Assembly: GCF_027460265.1 (NCBI RefSeq)
Contig: NZ_JAPZBC010000001.1
Span: 4,533,501-4,597,500, forward strand
Source of the DNA: Streptomyces sp. WMMC940
Lineage (GTDB): Bacteria > Actinomycetota > Actinomycetes > Streptomycetales > Streptomycetaceae
Length of the DNA: 64,000 nucleotides
Reading direction: 5' to 3'
Positions 26,337 to 34,498 of this stretch are shown piece by piece. The notes beneath the pieces are model-generated. The model had not been told where the DNA came from and searched no databases. It saw only the letters and a program-made list of their open reading frames with translations. The stretch's first letter is position 1; each line of letters opens with the position of its first letter. The position numbers and the translations under genes were made by a program.

Positions 26337-26840
26337 ATGCCGAAAGAGATCCCGCTCAGAGCCGCCGTCGCGCTGTCCGGCTGGGTGGCGCTCGCGGCGA
26401 CCCTGCTGCCCGGGGGCTCACCGGCGAGGTGGGTACCGGTGCTCCTGTTCGTCTGCTTCGGCCCCGGCCTCGCGCTGCTGCACCCGCAGCCGGAGGGCCT
26501 GCGGCCCGGCGCCAGGCTGGAGGCGTTCGCGCTGGCCGCCCCGATCAGCCTCTCGATCGGCGTGCTCACCGCCACCTCGCTGTTCCTGGTCCGGGGATTC
26601 ACGGTGACGGCGTTCCTGCTGCCGCTCGCCGCCTTCGCGACGGTCGTCGCCGCACTGCCGGGACTCCCGCTCCCCGCGGCCACGCGCGGCGCGGCCGGAC
26701 GTGCGCGTGGGTTCTCCCGGGAGGCGCCTCCCGCAACCCCGGCCGGGGAGACGGTCCCGCGATCGGGGAGCGAAGGCACGGCCGACGGCGCGAGCGGCGA
26801 CGCGGCCGGACGTGCTCAACACGACGGCGGTGGCCGATGA
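26337..26840 (+). CDS. Small membrane protein of polysaccharide locus
   Basis: 167 residues. The first ~115 residues hold three to four hydrophobic helices (AAVALSGWVALAATLL, WVPVLLFVCFGPGLALLH, FALAAPISLSIGVLTA, VTAFLLPLAAFATVVAAL), followed by a flexible Gly/Ala/Arg-rich tail. I do not recognise a family. The ATG has GAGGTGA 7 nt upstream, and the gene overlaps the next by ATGA, so it is tightly coupled with the GH26-like gene. Confidence 0.72.
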   Translation: MPKEIPLRAAVALSGWVALAATLLPGGSPARWVPVLLFVCFGPGLALLHPQPEGLRPGARLEAFALAAPISLSIGVLTATSLFLVRGFTVTAFLLPLAAFATVVAALPGLPLPAATRGAAGRARGFSREAPPATPAGETVPRSGSEGTADGASGDAAGRAQHDGGGR

Positions 26841-27946
26841 GCGGACGGCATTCGGGATCCCGCCGGCGCGCGGGGGCGGCGGTCGTCCTCGCCACCGTCG
26901 CCGCCTTCCTCGCCGGGATCGGGATCTGGGCCACCGCCGACGGCGGCCCCGCGGACGAGGACCTGCCGGAGAACGCGGTGTCCGGTGGGCCCCCGGGCGG
27001 GCCCTGCGCCCCCGACGCCGTACTCGCTCCGCGCTGCGGCGCCTGGTGGGGCGCGTACATCCCCTACGACGAGAACGGCTCGCTCACCGCGCCGGTGTAC
27101 GCGTTCGAGAAGAAGATCGGGCGCCGGCTCGACCTCGTGTACACGTACCATGACATGTCGGGCAACGAGCTCGACGGCCGGCTGCTCACCCCGGACGAAC
27201 AGGAACTGGGCCGTGACCGGCTGCTCATGCTCGCCTGGGAGTCCACGGTGTGGAAGGAACCGCACCACGCAGGCTGGACCGAGACGCAGCTCGGCTGGAA
27301 GAACATCGCGTCGGGACGGTACGACACCGAGATCGTCGACCCGCAGATCCGCCGCATCAAGGCCTACGGGAAGCGGGTCTTCCTCTCCTTCGACCAGGAG
27401 GTCGACGCCCGGATCAAGGAGGGCGCCGGGACTCCGGAGGAGTACGTGGCCGCCTACCGGCACCTGCGGGACCGCTTCGAGAGGCTCGGCGCGCGCAACG
27501 TGGTGTGGGTGTGGACGGTCTCCGGCTACCTCGGCAGCGCCGACCTGATGAAGCGGCTCTACCCCGGGGACGAGTACGTCGACTGGCTGGCCATGGACCA
27601 GTACAACTACTACACCTGCCACAAGACCACGGACTGGAAGGACTTCGAACGCAGCCAGCGCCCCAGCCACGACTGGCTGATCGAGAACATCTCCGGCGAA
27701 AAGCCCCTGATGCTGGCCGAGTTCGCGACCGTGCCCGATCCGGCCGACCCCGACCGGCAGCGCGAGTGGTACGCCGCCGTCCCGCAGGTCGCCAGGACCA
27801 TGCCCAAGGTGAAGGCGATGGTCCACTGGAACCGCGCGGTGCCGGGCGAGGGCTGCGATCTGACGGTCAACGGCGGACCGGGCCTGGAGGGCTACCGGCT
27901 CGCCGGCCGGGACGACTGGTTCAGACAGCCGGTCCCGAGCCGCTGA
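26837..27946 (+). CDS. GH26-like secreted glycoside hydrolase
   Basis: 369 residues. Signal anchor or signal peptide at about residues 12-33 (AAVVLATVAAFLAGIGIWA), then a TIM-barrel domain of GH26 type: WWGAYIPYDENGS, LMLAWEST, FLSFDQEVDARI (probable acid/base Glu), NVVWVWTVSGY, YVDWLAMDQYNYY, and LMLAEFATVPDP (probable nucleophile Glu). It would cut beta-mannan-like or related polysaccharide, perhaps trimming the polymer made by this locus. The ATG overlaps the preceding stop, and its 3' end overlaps the convergent flippase gene by 26 bp. An apparent much longer frame through the upstream gene is a shadow. Confidence 0.85.
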   Translation: MSGRHSGSRRRAGAAVVLATVAAFLAGIGIWATADGGPADEDLPENAVSGGPPGGPCAPDAVLAPRCGAWWGAYIPYDENGSLTAPVYAFEKKIGRRLDLVYTYHDMSGNELDGRLLTPDEQELGRDRLLMLAWESTVWKEPHHAGWTETQLGWKNIASGRYDTEIVDPQIRRIKAYGKRVFLSFDQEVDARIKEGAGTPEEYVAAYRHLRDRFERLGARNVVWVWTVSGYLGSADLMKRLYPGDEYVDWLAMDQYNYYTCHKTTDWKDFERSQRPSHDWLIENISGEKPLMLAEFATVPDPADPDRQREWYAAVPQVARTMPKVKAMVHWNRAVPGEGCDLTVNGGPGLEGYRLAGRDDWFRQPVPSR

Positions 27947-30104
27947 CGGACTTCCGCCGGACGGCGCCGCGGGTCGTCCGGCGGTGGGCGAGCGCCGCCA
28001 CCGTCGTTGCGAGGAAACCGGCCGACACCGGCAGTGCCGTGGCGGCGAAGGCGTCCTGGGCGGCCCAGCCGGTCACCGCCAGGACCCACACCGTGGCCGC
28101 CGTGATCCGCCCGGGCACGCCCAGGGCCCGCAGGGCGGTGGCGGCCAGCCCCAGGCAGAGCAGCTGGAGCACGGGCGGCAGGACGGTGAACACGTCAGTG
28201 CCGCCGACGGCCCCGGCCGGCAGCACGTCCGCCAGGGCCTCGTGCCCGGGGCCCGAGGCGGGAGCGGGCCGCACGCCCAGCAGGGCGGGGGCGGTGTGCA
28301 GCGCGGCGGCGGTGGTGAGCAGGGCGGTGGTGAGCAGGACCGGCCGCATCCGGTCCAGCGCCACGGCCCCGCTGTACACGACCACCAGCAGCACCCCGGC
28401 CGTCACCGTCAGCGGCGGCAGCGCGTGCAGCAGTTCCCGGCCCGACAGCGGTCCGGCCGGTACGTCCCGCGCCCCGGCCAGAGGGAACCAGAACAGTCCG
28501 GCGGCCAGGCCCAGCAGCAGCCACAGCCAGACGGCCGTGCCGGACTCCTCGCGCCCCGCGGACGCCGGGGGTTCCGGCGGCGCGTACACGGATATCCCGA
28601 ACGCCGGGGTCGCCGCCTCGTGCACACCCCGCAGATACACCGTCTCCCGGGTCCGGCCCGGGTCCTGCCCGACCGCCGCGGAGGCCCGCCGTTCGGCCGT
28701 CCGGCGCGCCCAGGTCGTGCCGTAGTCGTCGGTGGCCGGCCGCCGACGCGGCACGAACGGCCGTGTCCCGCGCGGCGGACGGGGCTCGCGCCCGGCGAGC
28801 GCCGCCCGGACGCCGGGCGCGGAGACCAGCGCCATGAGTGACATGGACAGCAGCATCGCCAGGCCCGCGCCGGAGATTCCGGCCGGGCCCGTCAGTACCG
28901 CCGCGCTCCCCAGCACCATCGCGCACATCGCGCCCTGGAGCGCCGCGAGCACGCCCGTACGGCCCTGGACGCGCAGGACGCCGATGTACAGCTCCACGAC
29001 GACGCGGGGCAGCGCGGCGGCGGCCAGCAGCCGCAGCACGGTCGTGCCGTGCTCGGCGTAGTCGGCGCCGAACGGGGCGAGGATCAGCGGGGCGAACGCG
29101 ACGAGGACGGCGACGACCGGGACGAGCAGCACCGCCATCCGGCGCAGCGCGCCGCGCACTCCCTCGGCAAGGCCGCCGGGGCTGTGCGAGGCGTGTGCCG
29201 TGAGCGACGAGGCCATGTTGATGGCCATGAACTCCATCGTGCCGCCGACGGTGTAGGCGATGTAGAAGAAGCCGTTGTGGGCGGCGTCGAAACGGACGGC
29301 GACCATCACCGGCAGGAGATTGATCATCGCCAGGGAGAACAGGGCGCCGACGGAGTCCCCGGCGAGGAAGCGGCCGACGTCACGCATCCGCGGCGGTTCG
29401 CGGTCGCGGTCGGCAGCGGCCTGACGAGGTATCAGCCGACGGAACACCAGCCAGCCGAGGGGGAGTACGGACAGGGCGATCGCCGCAGCCCACGACACGA
29501 AGACCCCGAGGACAGGTACCGCGCCCGCGAAGACGATGAGCAGCAGCAGCTTGCCGATGGAGAACACCGCGTTGCCGACCGGCACCCAGACCGCCTTGCG
29601 CAACCCGGTCAGCACCCCGTCCTGCAGGGTGAGCAGCGCCCAGGCGACACAGGCCGCGGTGAAGACCGCTCCGGCGACGGGGCCGTGCAGCGGGGCGTAC
29701 GAAGGGCCCCACAGGTCGAGCGTGACCAGGAACGCCGCACAGGCGGCGCACACGACGGCCGAGCTGACCGCGTACGCCCGCCACACCAGCGGGCCGGTGG
29801 CCCGTCCGGCCCTCGGGACGTACCGCACCACCGCGCCGATCATCGTCGTCGCGGTGATCGAGGCGAGCAGCCGCATCGCGGCGATGGCGGCCGATCCCTG
29901 CCCCACGGCCTCCTCGGTGTAGTACCGGGCGGCCACCAGCCAGAAGCCCAGCCCGAGTGCGGCGGAGACCCCGGTGGAGAGCATCAGCGCATAGGCGTTG
30001 CGGAACATGGAGTCGCCGCCGGCGGACCCGTCGGCCGCCCCTTCGGCAGGCGTCCCTCCGACCGCGGCGGTGCCGGGCTGCCGCACCCGGGTCGTCTCAG
30101 CCAC
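27921..30104 (-). CDS. Wzx/MATE-like flippase fused to extra membrane domain
   Basis: 727 residues. About residues 30-460 are a polysaccharide-transporter/flippase domain of about twelve helices (GFWLVAARYYTEEAVGQGSA, VRYVPRAGRATGPLVWRAY, TLQDGVLTGLRKAVWVPVGN, FFYIAYTVGGTMEFMAINM). A hydrophilic Arg-rich linker (about 465-535) follows, then six more hydrophobic segments to the C-terminus, not part of ordinary flippases. It would move lipid-linked oligosaccharides outward. The GTG at 30104 has GGAGG 8 nt upstream and overlaps the DegT stop by 8 nt, so the two are coupled. Confidence 0.85.
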   Translation of the reverse strand: MAETTRVRQPGTAAVGGTPAEGAADGSAGGDSMFRNAYALMLSTGVSAALGLGFWLVAARYYTEEAVGQGSAAIAAMRLLASITATTMIGAVVRYVPRAGRATGPLVWRAYAVSSAVVCAACAAFLVTLDLWGPSYAPLHGPVAGAVFTAACVAWALLTLQDGVLTGLRKAVWVPVGNAVFSIGKLLLLIVFAGAVPVLGVFVSWAAAIALSVLPLGWLVFRRLIPRQAAADRDREPPRMRDVGRFLAGDSVGALFSLAMINLLPVMVAVRFDAAHNGFFYIAYTVGGTMEFMAINMASSLTAHASHSPGGLAEGVRGALRRMAVLLVPVVAVLVAFAPLILAPFGADYAEHGTTVLRLLAAAALPRVVVELYIGVLRVQGRTGVLAALQGAMCAMVLGSAAVLTGPAGISGAGLAMLLSMSLMALVSAPGVRAALAGREPRPPRGTRPFVPRRRPATDDYGTTWARRTAERRASAAVGQDPGRTRETVYLRGVHEAATPAFGISVYAPPEPPASAGREESGTAVWLWLLLGLAAGLFWFPLAGARDVPAGPLSGRELLHALPPLTVTAGVLLVVVYSGAVALDRMRPVLLTTALLTTAAALHTAPALLGVRPAPASGPGHEALADVLPAGAVGGTDVFTVLPPVLQLLCLGLAATALRALGVPGRITAATVWVLAVTGWAAQDAFAATALPVSAGFLATTVAALAHRRTTRGAVRRKSVSGSGPAV

Positions 30105-31347
30105 CGGTCCCGCCTCCGGGGCCGCCGGCCGGACCGGGGCCCGGGATCGGCGGGGCACCCGCCGGCCGCACCCCCGCCGCTTCCAGCACGGCGATGATCC
30201 GCTCCGCCCCGAGCGGATCGGCCGGGAGGGCGTGACGGGCGAACCAGCGGGCCGGTCCCGGGTCGGGCGACGGATCGGTGAAGAGATCGGAGGCGTAGTC
30301 GTCGAGCGGCGGGTCGTAGAGGTAGCCGGTGGTGATGCGGCGCCGGGCCAGCGCGGCGATGGCCGCGTCCCGGTCGGCGACCAGGAGAGGGACGCGGAAC
30401 AGCGGTTGGACAGGGCCGGGCCCGGGTTCCGCCCAAGGGCTCGCCAGCAGCCGCCGGGTGCCCTCGAGATGGGCCGCGAGACGGTCGTCGAGGCGGTCGA
30501 GCAGCCGCGCTGTGCGGTGGAGCCGGGCGCGCCCCGGGCTGATCCGGTAGTCGTGCATGTCGACCCGCGCCCAGGAGTGGAACGGCGGGAGCGCGGGCGC
30601 CTGCGCGACCGCTTGCCTCAGCTCGTCCGGCCGCAGCGGCATCCGTATGCCCTCGCGCTCCTCCATGCCGAGGAGCCGCATCACGGCCCGCGCCACGCGG
30701 ACGAGGCGCAGCCCCCGCACGCCCGCCTCCGCGTACGGCCGTAAGGCGAAGACGAGTTCGGCGGAGAGCCGGGAGGGGACGAGGAGGGCGTCGCGGGCCT
30801 CCAGAAGGGCGCTTCGCAGGGCCGGGTCGGCGAACGTGAGGAAGCCCCCGGTCTTGGCGGCGGTGTGCTTGGAGAGGCTGAACACGGACGCGTCGCCGTA
30901 GGAGCCGACCGGCCGGCCGGCCGCCATCGACCCGATCGCGTGCGCCGCGTCCTCCAGCAGCGGGATGCCCAGCGCGTCGCAGCGGGCGCGCAGCGCGGGC
31001 GCCGGGTCGGGGTTGCCGTAGAGATTGGTGGTGACGACCGCGTCCAGGCTGCGCCAGGTGGCCCCGGGGACGGCGGACGCGTCGATCGAGCCGTCCCTCG
31101 GGTCCAGCGGCGCCTGGACGGGACGCAGGCCCGCCGCCAGCACCACGAAGAAGATGACGTCGTCGTTGACGGGCGACATCAGCACCCGCCCGCCGGGCCG
31201 GCACCAGTGGCGCAGGGCCACGTACAGCCCGAGCCGGCACGACGGCACGTACAGGCACTCCCTGCCGAGGCGGTCGCGCATCCGCGCTTCCAGCGCCTCC
31301 CCCATGGCCCCACCATCCCCCCTGAACCCCGGCTCAATGTGGCCCAT
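30097..31347 (-). CDS. DegT/DnrJ/EryC1/StrS-type aminotransferase (contains TTA codon)
   Basis: 416 residues, PLP-dependent sugar or amino-sugar aminotransferase family. RECLYVPSCRLGLYVAL and VVTTNLYGNPD match the family; LLEDAAHAIGS holds the Asp that contacts PLP; FSLSKHTAAKTGGFL holds the Schiff-base Lys (Lys160 or Lys165; spacing differs a little from the usual motif). Codon 202 is TTA (30742-30744 reverse), implying bldA-dependent translation. The ATG at 31347 is chosen for conserved HIEPGFRGDGGAM; 31305 is an alternative. It likely supplies an aminosugar for the polysaccharide. Confidence 0.83.
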   Translation of the reverse strand: MGHIEPGFRGDGGAMGEALEARMRDRLGRECLYVPSCRLGLYVALRHWCRPGGRVLMSPVNDDVIFFVVLAAGLRPVQAPLDPRDGSIDASAVPGATWRSLDAVVTTNLYGNPDPAPALRARCDALGIPLLEDAAHAIGSMAAGRPVGSYGDASVFSLSKHTAAKTGGFLTFADPALRSALLEARDALLVPSRLSAELVFALRPYAEAGVRGLRLVRVARAVMRLLGMEEREGIRMPLRPDELRQAVAQAPALPPFHSWARVDMHDYRISPGRARLHRTARLLDRLDDRLAAHLEGTRRLLASPWAEPGPGPVQPLFRVPLLVADRDAAIAALARRRITTGYLYDPPLDDYASDLFTDPSPDPGPARWFARHALPADPLGAERIIAVLEAAGVRPAGAPPIPGPGPAGGPGGGTGG

Positions 31348-31372
31348 ACCGGACCCCACCGTCAATAAGGCG

Positions 31373-31405
31373 GAAGGGCCCATCCCTTGACGGAATGGAC
31401 CCTTC
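31373..31405 (-). terminator. Hairpin terminator after sigma factor gene
   Basis: GAAGGGCCCAT (31373-31383) and ATGGACCCTTC (31395-31405) pair over 11 bp with one mismatch, loop 11 nt. On the reverse strand it follows the sigma-factor stop by 25 nt and lies just upstream of the DegT gene. Confidence 0.6.
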
Positions 31406-31429
31406 GGGCGGGGTTCTGCGGGCGGGGAG

Positions 31430-32398
31430 TCACTCCTCGACCGTGAGGCCCTTTCTGAGCCTGTTCAGCGTGCGGGCCAGCAGACGCGACACGTGCATCT
31501 GCGAGATGCCGAGCTCGTCGCCGATCTCGGACTGGGTCATGCCCGCGACGAAGCGGAGGGACAGGATCTTGCGGTCGCGCGGCGGCAGCGAGGCGATGAG
31601 CGGCTTCAGGGACTCGATGTACTCGATCCCCTCGAGGCCGTGGTCCTCGTAGCCGATGCGGTCCGCCAGCGTGCCCTCTGTCTCGTCCTCGTCGGGCTGC
31701 GCGTCCAGGGAGCTCGCGGTGTAGGCGTTGCTCGCGGCCATCCCCTCGACGACCTCGTCCCTCGTGATGCCGAGGCGCTCGGCGAGCTCGCCGATCGTGG
31801 GGGCGCGGTCGAGCTGCTGGGCGAGTTCGTCGCCGGCCTTCGCGAGGTCCAGCCGCAGCTCCTGCAGCCGGCGCGGGACGCGCACGGACCAGGAGGTGTC
31901 GCGGAAGAAGCGCTTGATCTCGCCGATGATGGTCGGCATCGCGAACGTGGGGAACTCCACGCCCCGGCTGAGTTCGAAGCGGTCGATCGCCTTGATCAGG
32001 CCGATCGTGCCCACCTGGATGATGTCCTCCATCGGCTCGCTGCGGGAGCGGAACCGGGAGGCGGCGAACTTGACCAGCGCGAGGTTGAGTTCGACGAGGG
32101 TGTTGCGCACGTAGGAGTACTCGTGCGTGCCCTCCTCGAGGGCTTCGAGCCGGGCGAAGAGCGTCTTCGACAGAGCGCGCGCGTCCACGGGGCCGACCTC
32201 GTTGAACGGCGGGAGTGCCGGGAGGTCGAGGTCCTCGGACTGCTCGGTGTGCCCGTGCTGCCCGTACTGCTCGTACGGGGGGTGCTCGTCGTACGCGTCG
32301 AACGCGTGGCGCCCGGCGTGCTCGGGGGACTCGAGGTGATCGTGCTTGTGTGTCGACGGCGCGTACGGGGTACGCGTTTCGTCGAGCCGGGGTGACAT
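31430..32398 (-). CDS. SigB/SigF-family alternative sigma factor
   Basis: 322 residues. The N-terminal ~80 residues are a His/Tyr/Pro/Glu-rich extension; then region 2 (LVKFAASRFRSRSEPMEDII, QVGTIGLIKAIDRFEL, FPTFAMPTIIGEIKR), region 3 (RVPRRLQELRLDL) and region 4 with the -35-binding HTH (MTQSEIGDELGISQMHVSRL). This is the stress/sporulation SigB/SigF group, controlled by anti-sigma kinases. The ATG at 32398 follows GGAGGAG. It is divergent from an anti-anti-sigma gene and an anti-sigma kinase gene, probably its own regulators. The arrangement matches the SigI locus of S. coelicolor as I recall it; unverified. Confidence 0.93.
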   Translation of the reverse strand: MSPRLDETRTPYAPSTHKHDHLESPEHAGRHAFDAYDEHPPYEQYGQHGHTEQSEDLDLPALPPFNEVGPVDARALSKTLFARLEALEEGTHEYSYVRNTLVELNLALVKFAASRFRSRSEPMEDIIQVGTIGLIKAIDRFELSRGVEFPTFAMPTIIGEIKRFFRDTSWSVRVPRRLQELRLDLAKAGDELAQQLDRAPTIGELAERLGITRDEVVEGMAASNAYTASSLDAQPDEDETEGTLADRIGYEDHGLEGIEYIESLKPLIASLPPRDRKILSLRFVAGMTQSEIGDELGISQMHVSRLLARTLNRLRKGLTVEE

Positions 32399-32636
32399 GG
32401 TCTCCTCCATCGTTCTCGGCATATGGCTGCCGATGCCCATACGCGGTGCTGCGGTGTGCGGCGCCTCCAAAGCCGGCCGTGTCGGTGGTGTCCCTCTAGC
32501 CCTACCCGGTCCTTGCCGGACGTTGCAAGTGTTGAAAGTCATGTATGTCCGATTTATGGGGGAGTTCGGCTACCGATCGGCGTACGAAAGGCGTAGTGTT
32601 CTGCGGACGTCAACGTCATCGGCGAAGAGGACGGGC

Positions 32637-33005
32637 ATGGACCGCGGGACGGTCGGTAGTGCGAATCGAGGCCGCCTTCGGGTCGAGGTAAGGACCGAAG
32701 GCCCGAGCGAAGTGGTGACTCCGGCGGGTGAGCTCGATCACCACACGGCGGAATTGTTGCGTGCGCCACTCGAGGACGCGCTCGACCAAGGCCGTGCACG
32801 CCTGGTGGTCGACTGCTCACACCTCGAGTTCTGCGACTCCACGGGGCTGAACGTGCTCCTCGGTGCCCGCCTCAGGGCCGAGGCCGCCGGGGGCGGGGTC
32901 CATCTGGCCGGGATGCTTCCCGTCGTGGCCCGGGTCTTCGAGATCACCGGTGCGGAGGCGGTCTTCACCGTCCACGACTCGGTCGAAGCGGCCCTGGCGG
33001 AGTGA
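32637..33005 (+). CDS. STAS-domain anti-anti-sigma factor
   Basis: 122 residues, an SpoIIAA/RsbV-like STAS domain: VVTPAGELDHHTAELL, ARLVVDCSHLEFCDSTGLNVLL, with Ser68 in CDSTG as the residue phosphorylated by the partner kinase. Unphosphorylated it binds the anti-sigma factor and frees the sigma factor. The ATG at 32637 has GAGG 6 nt upstream. It is 238 bp from the divergent sigma gene and 159 bp from the kinase gene. Confidence 0.92.
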   Translation: MDRGTVGSANRGRLRVEVRTEGPSEVVTPAGELDHHTAELLRAPLEDALDQGRARLVVDCSHLEFCDSTGLNVLLGARLRAEAAGGGVHLAGMLPVVARVFEITGAEAVFTVHDSVEAALAE

Positions 33006-33164
33006 CTCCCGCCGCATGACCGGACCGGGGGGTGTCGTCCGGGTCCGGCCGGGCAGAAGACCCCCGCAAGGATCCCTCCGGGACCCCTCGCAAAAGTGTG
33101 CGGAGCCCCGCACGCTCCGTATCGACCCACACGCGAACTGGTGAATCGGTGAGGTGAAGCGCTG

Positions 33165-33665
33165 ATGAGCACCACCCGGCAGCATCCGCCGGGCGACCTC
33201 GGCCCCGAGCCGGACGGCGCCCCCGCCGGCGGTGGACCCGGTACCGTCCTGCCCGACGGCCGGGTGCGCACCCTGGCGCTCGGGAACGCCAGCGGCATCG
33301 TCCCGCTCGCTCGCGATTTCACCCGGCAGGCCCTGTACGACTGGGGCTGGCTGCCCGCGGCCAACGCCGACCGCCGCGCCGCCGCCGAGGACGTCCTCCT
33401 CGTCGTCTCGGAGCTGGTCACCAACGCCTGTCTGCACGCGGAGGGCCCCGACCGGCTGCGTGTCTCCAGCGACTCCAAGGTGCTCCGGCTGGAGGTCACC
33501 GACCTCGGCGCCGGCCAGCCCGCGCCGCGCACCCCGCACCGGGCCGGCCGTCCGGGCGGTCACGGCATGTTCATCGTCCAGCGGCTGTGCCTGGACTGGG
33601 GCGTCGTCAGGACGCCGGGGACGACCGGCAAGACGGTGTGGGCGGAGCTCGCGGCGCCCTCCTAG
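33165..33665 (+). CDS. Anti-sigma factor serine kinase (RsbW/HATPase_c_2 type)
   Basis: 166 residues. The N-terminal 30 residues are a Pro/Gly-rich tail, then a GHKL ATPase fold: N box VVSELVTNACLHA, G1 box VTDLGAGQP, G2 box GRPGGHGMFIVQRL, final strand GTTGKTVWAEL. It is expected to bind and inhibit the neighbouring sigma factor and phosphorylate the STAS protein. The ATG follows GAGGTGA. The locus is closed by a clear T-tailed terminator. Confidence 0.92.
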   Translation: MSTTRQHPPGDLGPEPDGAPAGGGPGTVLPDGRVRTLALGNASGIVPLARDFTRQALYDWGWLPAANADRRAAAEDVLLVVSELVTNACLHAEGPDRLRVSSDSKVLRLEVTDLGAGQPAPRTPHRAGRPGGHGMFIVQRLCLDWGVVRTPGTTGKTVWAELAAPS

Positions 33666-33700
33666 CCGGAACCCGGGCCCCGGGATTCGAAGCTGTTGTG

Positions 33701-33728
33701 GAGCACGGCGATCCGCCGTGCTCTTTGT
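33701..33728 (+). terminator. Rho-independent terminator after anti-sigma kinase
   Basis: GAGCACGGC (33701-33709), loop GATCC, GCCGTGCTC (33715-33723), then TTTGT: a perfect 9-bp stem with a T-rich tail, rare in this GC-rich window. Confidence 0.85.
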
Positions 33729-33821
33729 CTTCCCTCCACAAGGGCCCCGGCGTACCTTGAGCGCCCGATCTGATGTGTCGTCAGTTACCTGCGGCGACTT
33801 CCGGCATGAGGGGAACTCGAG

Positions 33822-34496
33822 GTGTCGTACCAGAAGCGGACAGCTCTCGCGCTGGCAGCGGCCGTGGCGGGCTCGGTGGTGCTGACGGCCGCGCCCACCG
33901 CCCATGCCGCCGTCGTGGACGTCGACTACCGGTGCCAGACGCCCATCGGGCCCAAGGGCGCGGTGTCGCCGATCGAGATCAAGGCCGTCAGGAGCGGTGG
34001 TGGCTACGAGCTCACGATGTCCTTCCGGAAGGGCGTCTCGTCCAGCCCGGTGGAGCTCGGCAAGGGGGCGATGAACCCGAGCGCGGTCATCGAGCTCGGC
34101 GGCGCGGAGAAGGGCGAGGTCCCGGTCTCGGGGCCGCCGAACGCCGAGGCGATCCCCGCCAACACCCCCATCAGGATCAACGACTTGAGCGGGACGTACA
34201 CCCCCGGGAAGAGCGGCAGGGTCACCTTCACCGCCGGGGTGCTCACCATCAAGGCACTCGGCACGACGACCACGTGCACGCCGGGGAACGACCCGAAGCC
34301 GTCACTCGAACTGGACGTCACGGGCGCGGGCGGCGGCGGTGCGCAGTCCGGCTCCGGCTCCGCGGCCGGTGAGCTGCCGAGGACCGGCCCCCTCGACTCC
34401 GCGCCCGCGCTCGGCACGCTCGGCGGAACGGTGCTCCTGACCGGAGCCGTCGGGGTGCTGTGGCTGACCCGCCGCGGTCCGCGGTCCGCGGGCTGA
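33822..34496 (+). CDS. Secreted surface protein with LPRTG sorting signal
   Basis: 224 residues. Signal peptide at about 1-29 (LALAAAVAGSVVLTAAPTAHA), one beta-rich domain with a Cys pair (VDYRCQTPIGPKGAVSPIEI; TTTTCTP), a Gly/Ser linker, then ELPRTG, a hydrophobic helix (LGTLGGTVLLTGAVGVLWL) and basic TRRGPR, which is a sortase-type wall anchor. The domain is clearly paralogous to the second half of the last gene of this operon. Function unknown. The GTG at 33822 follows GAGGGGAACTCGAG. Confidence 0.83.
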   Translation: MSYQKRTALALAAAVAGSVVLTAAPTAHAAVVDVDYRCQTPIGPKGAVSPIEIKAVRSGGGYELTMSFRKGVSSSPVELGKGAMNPSAVIELGGAEKGEVPVSGPPNAEAIPANTPIRINDLSGTYTPGKSGRVTFTAGVLTIKALGTTTTCTPGNDPKPSLELDVTGAGGGGAQSGSGSAAGELPRTGPLDSAPALGTLGGTVLLTGAVGVLWLTRRGPRSAG

Positions 34497-34498
34497 CC

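Noticed and set aside
24593..27946. Apparent 1117-residue fusion ending in the GH26-like domain
   Set aside because: The first 748 codons are out of frame with the membrane protein genes and low-complexity; the GH26-like gene starts at 26837 with an ATGA overlap and a signal sequence.
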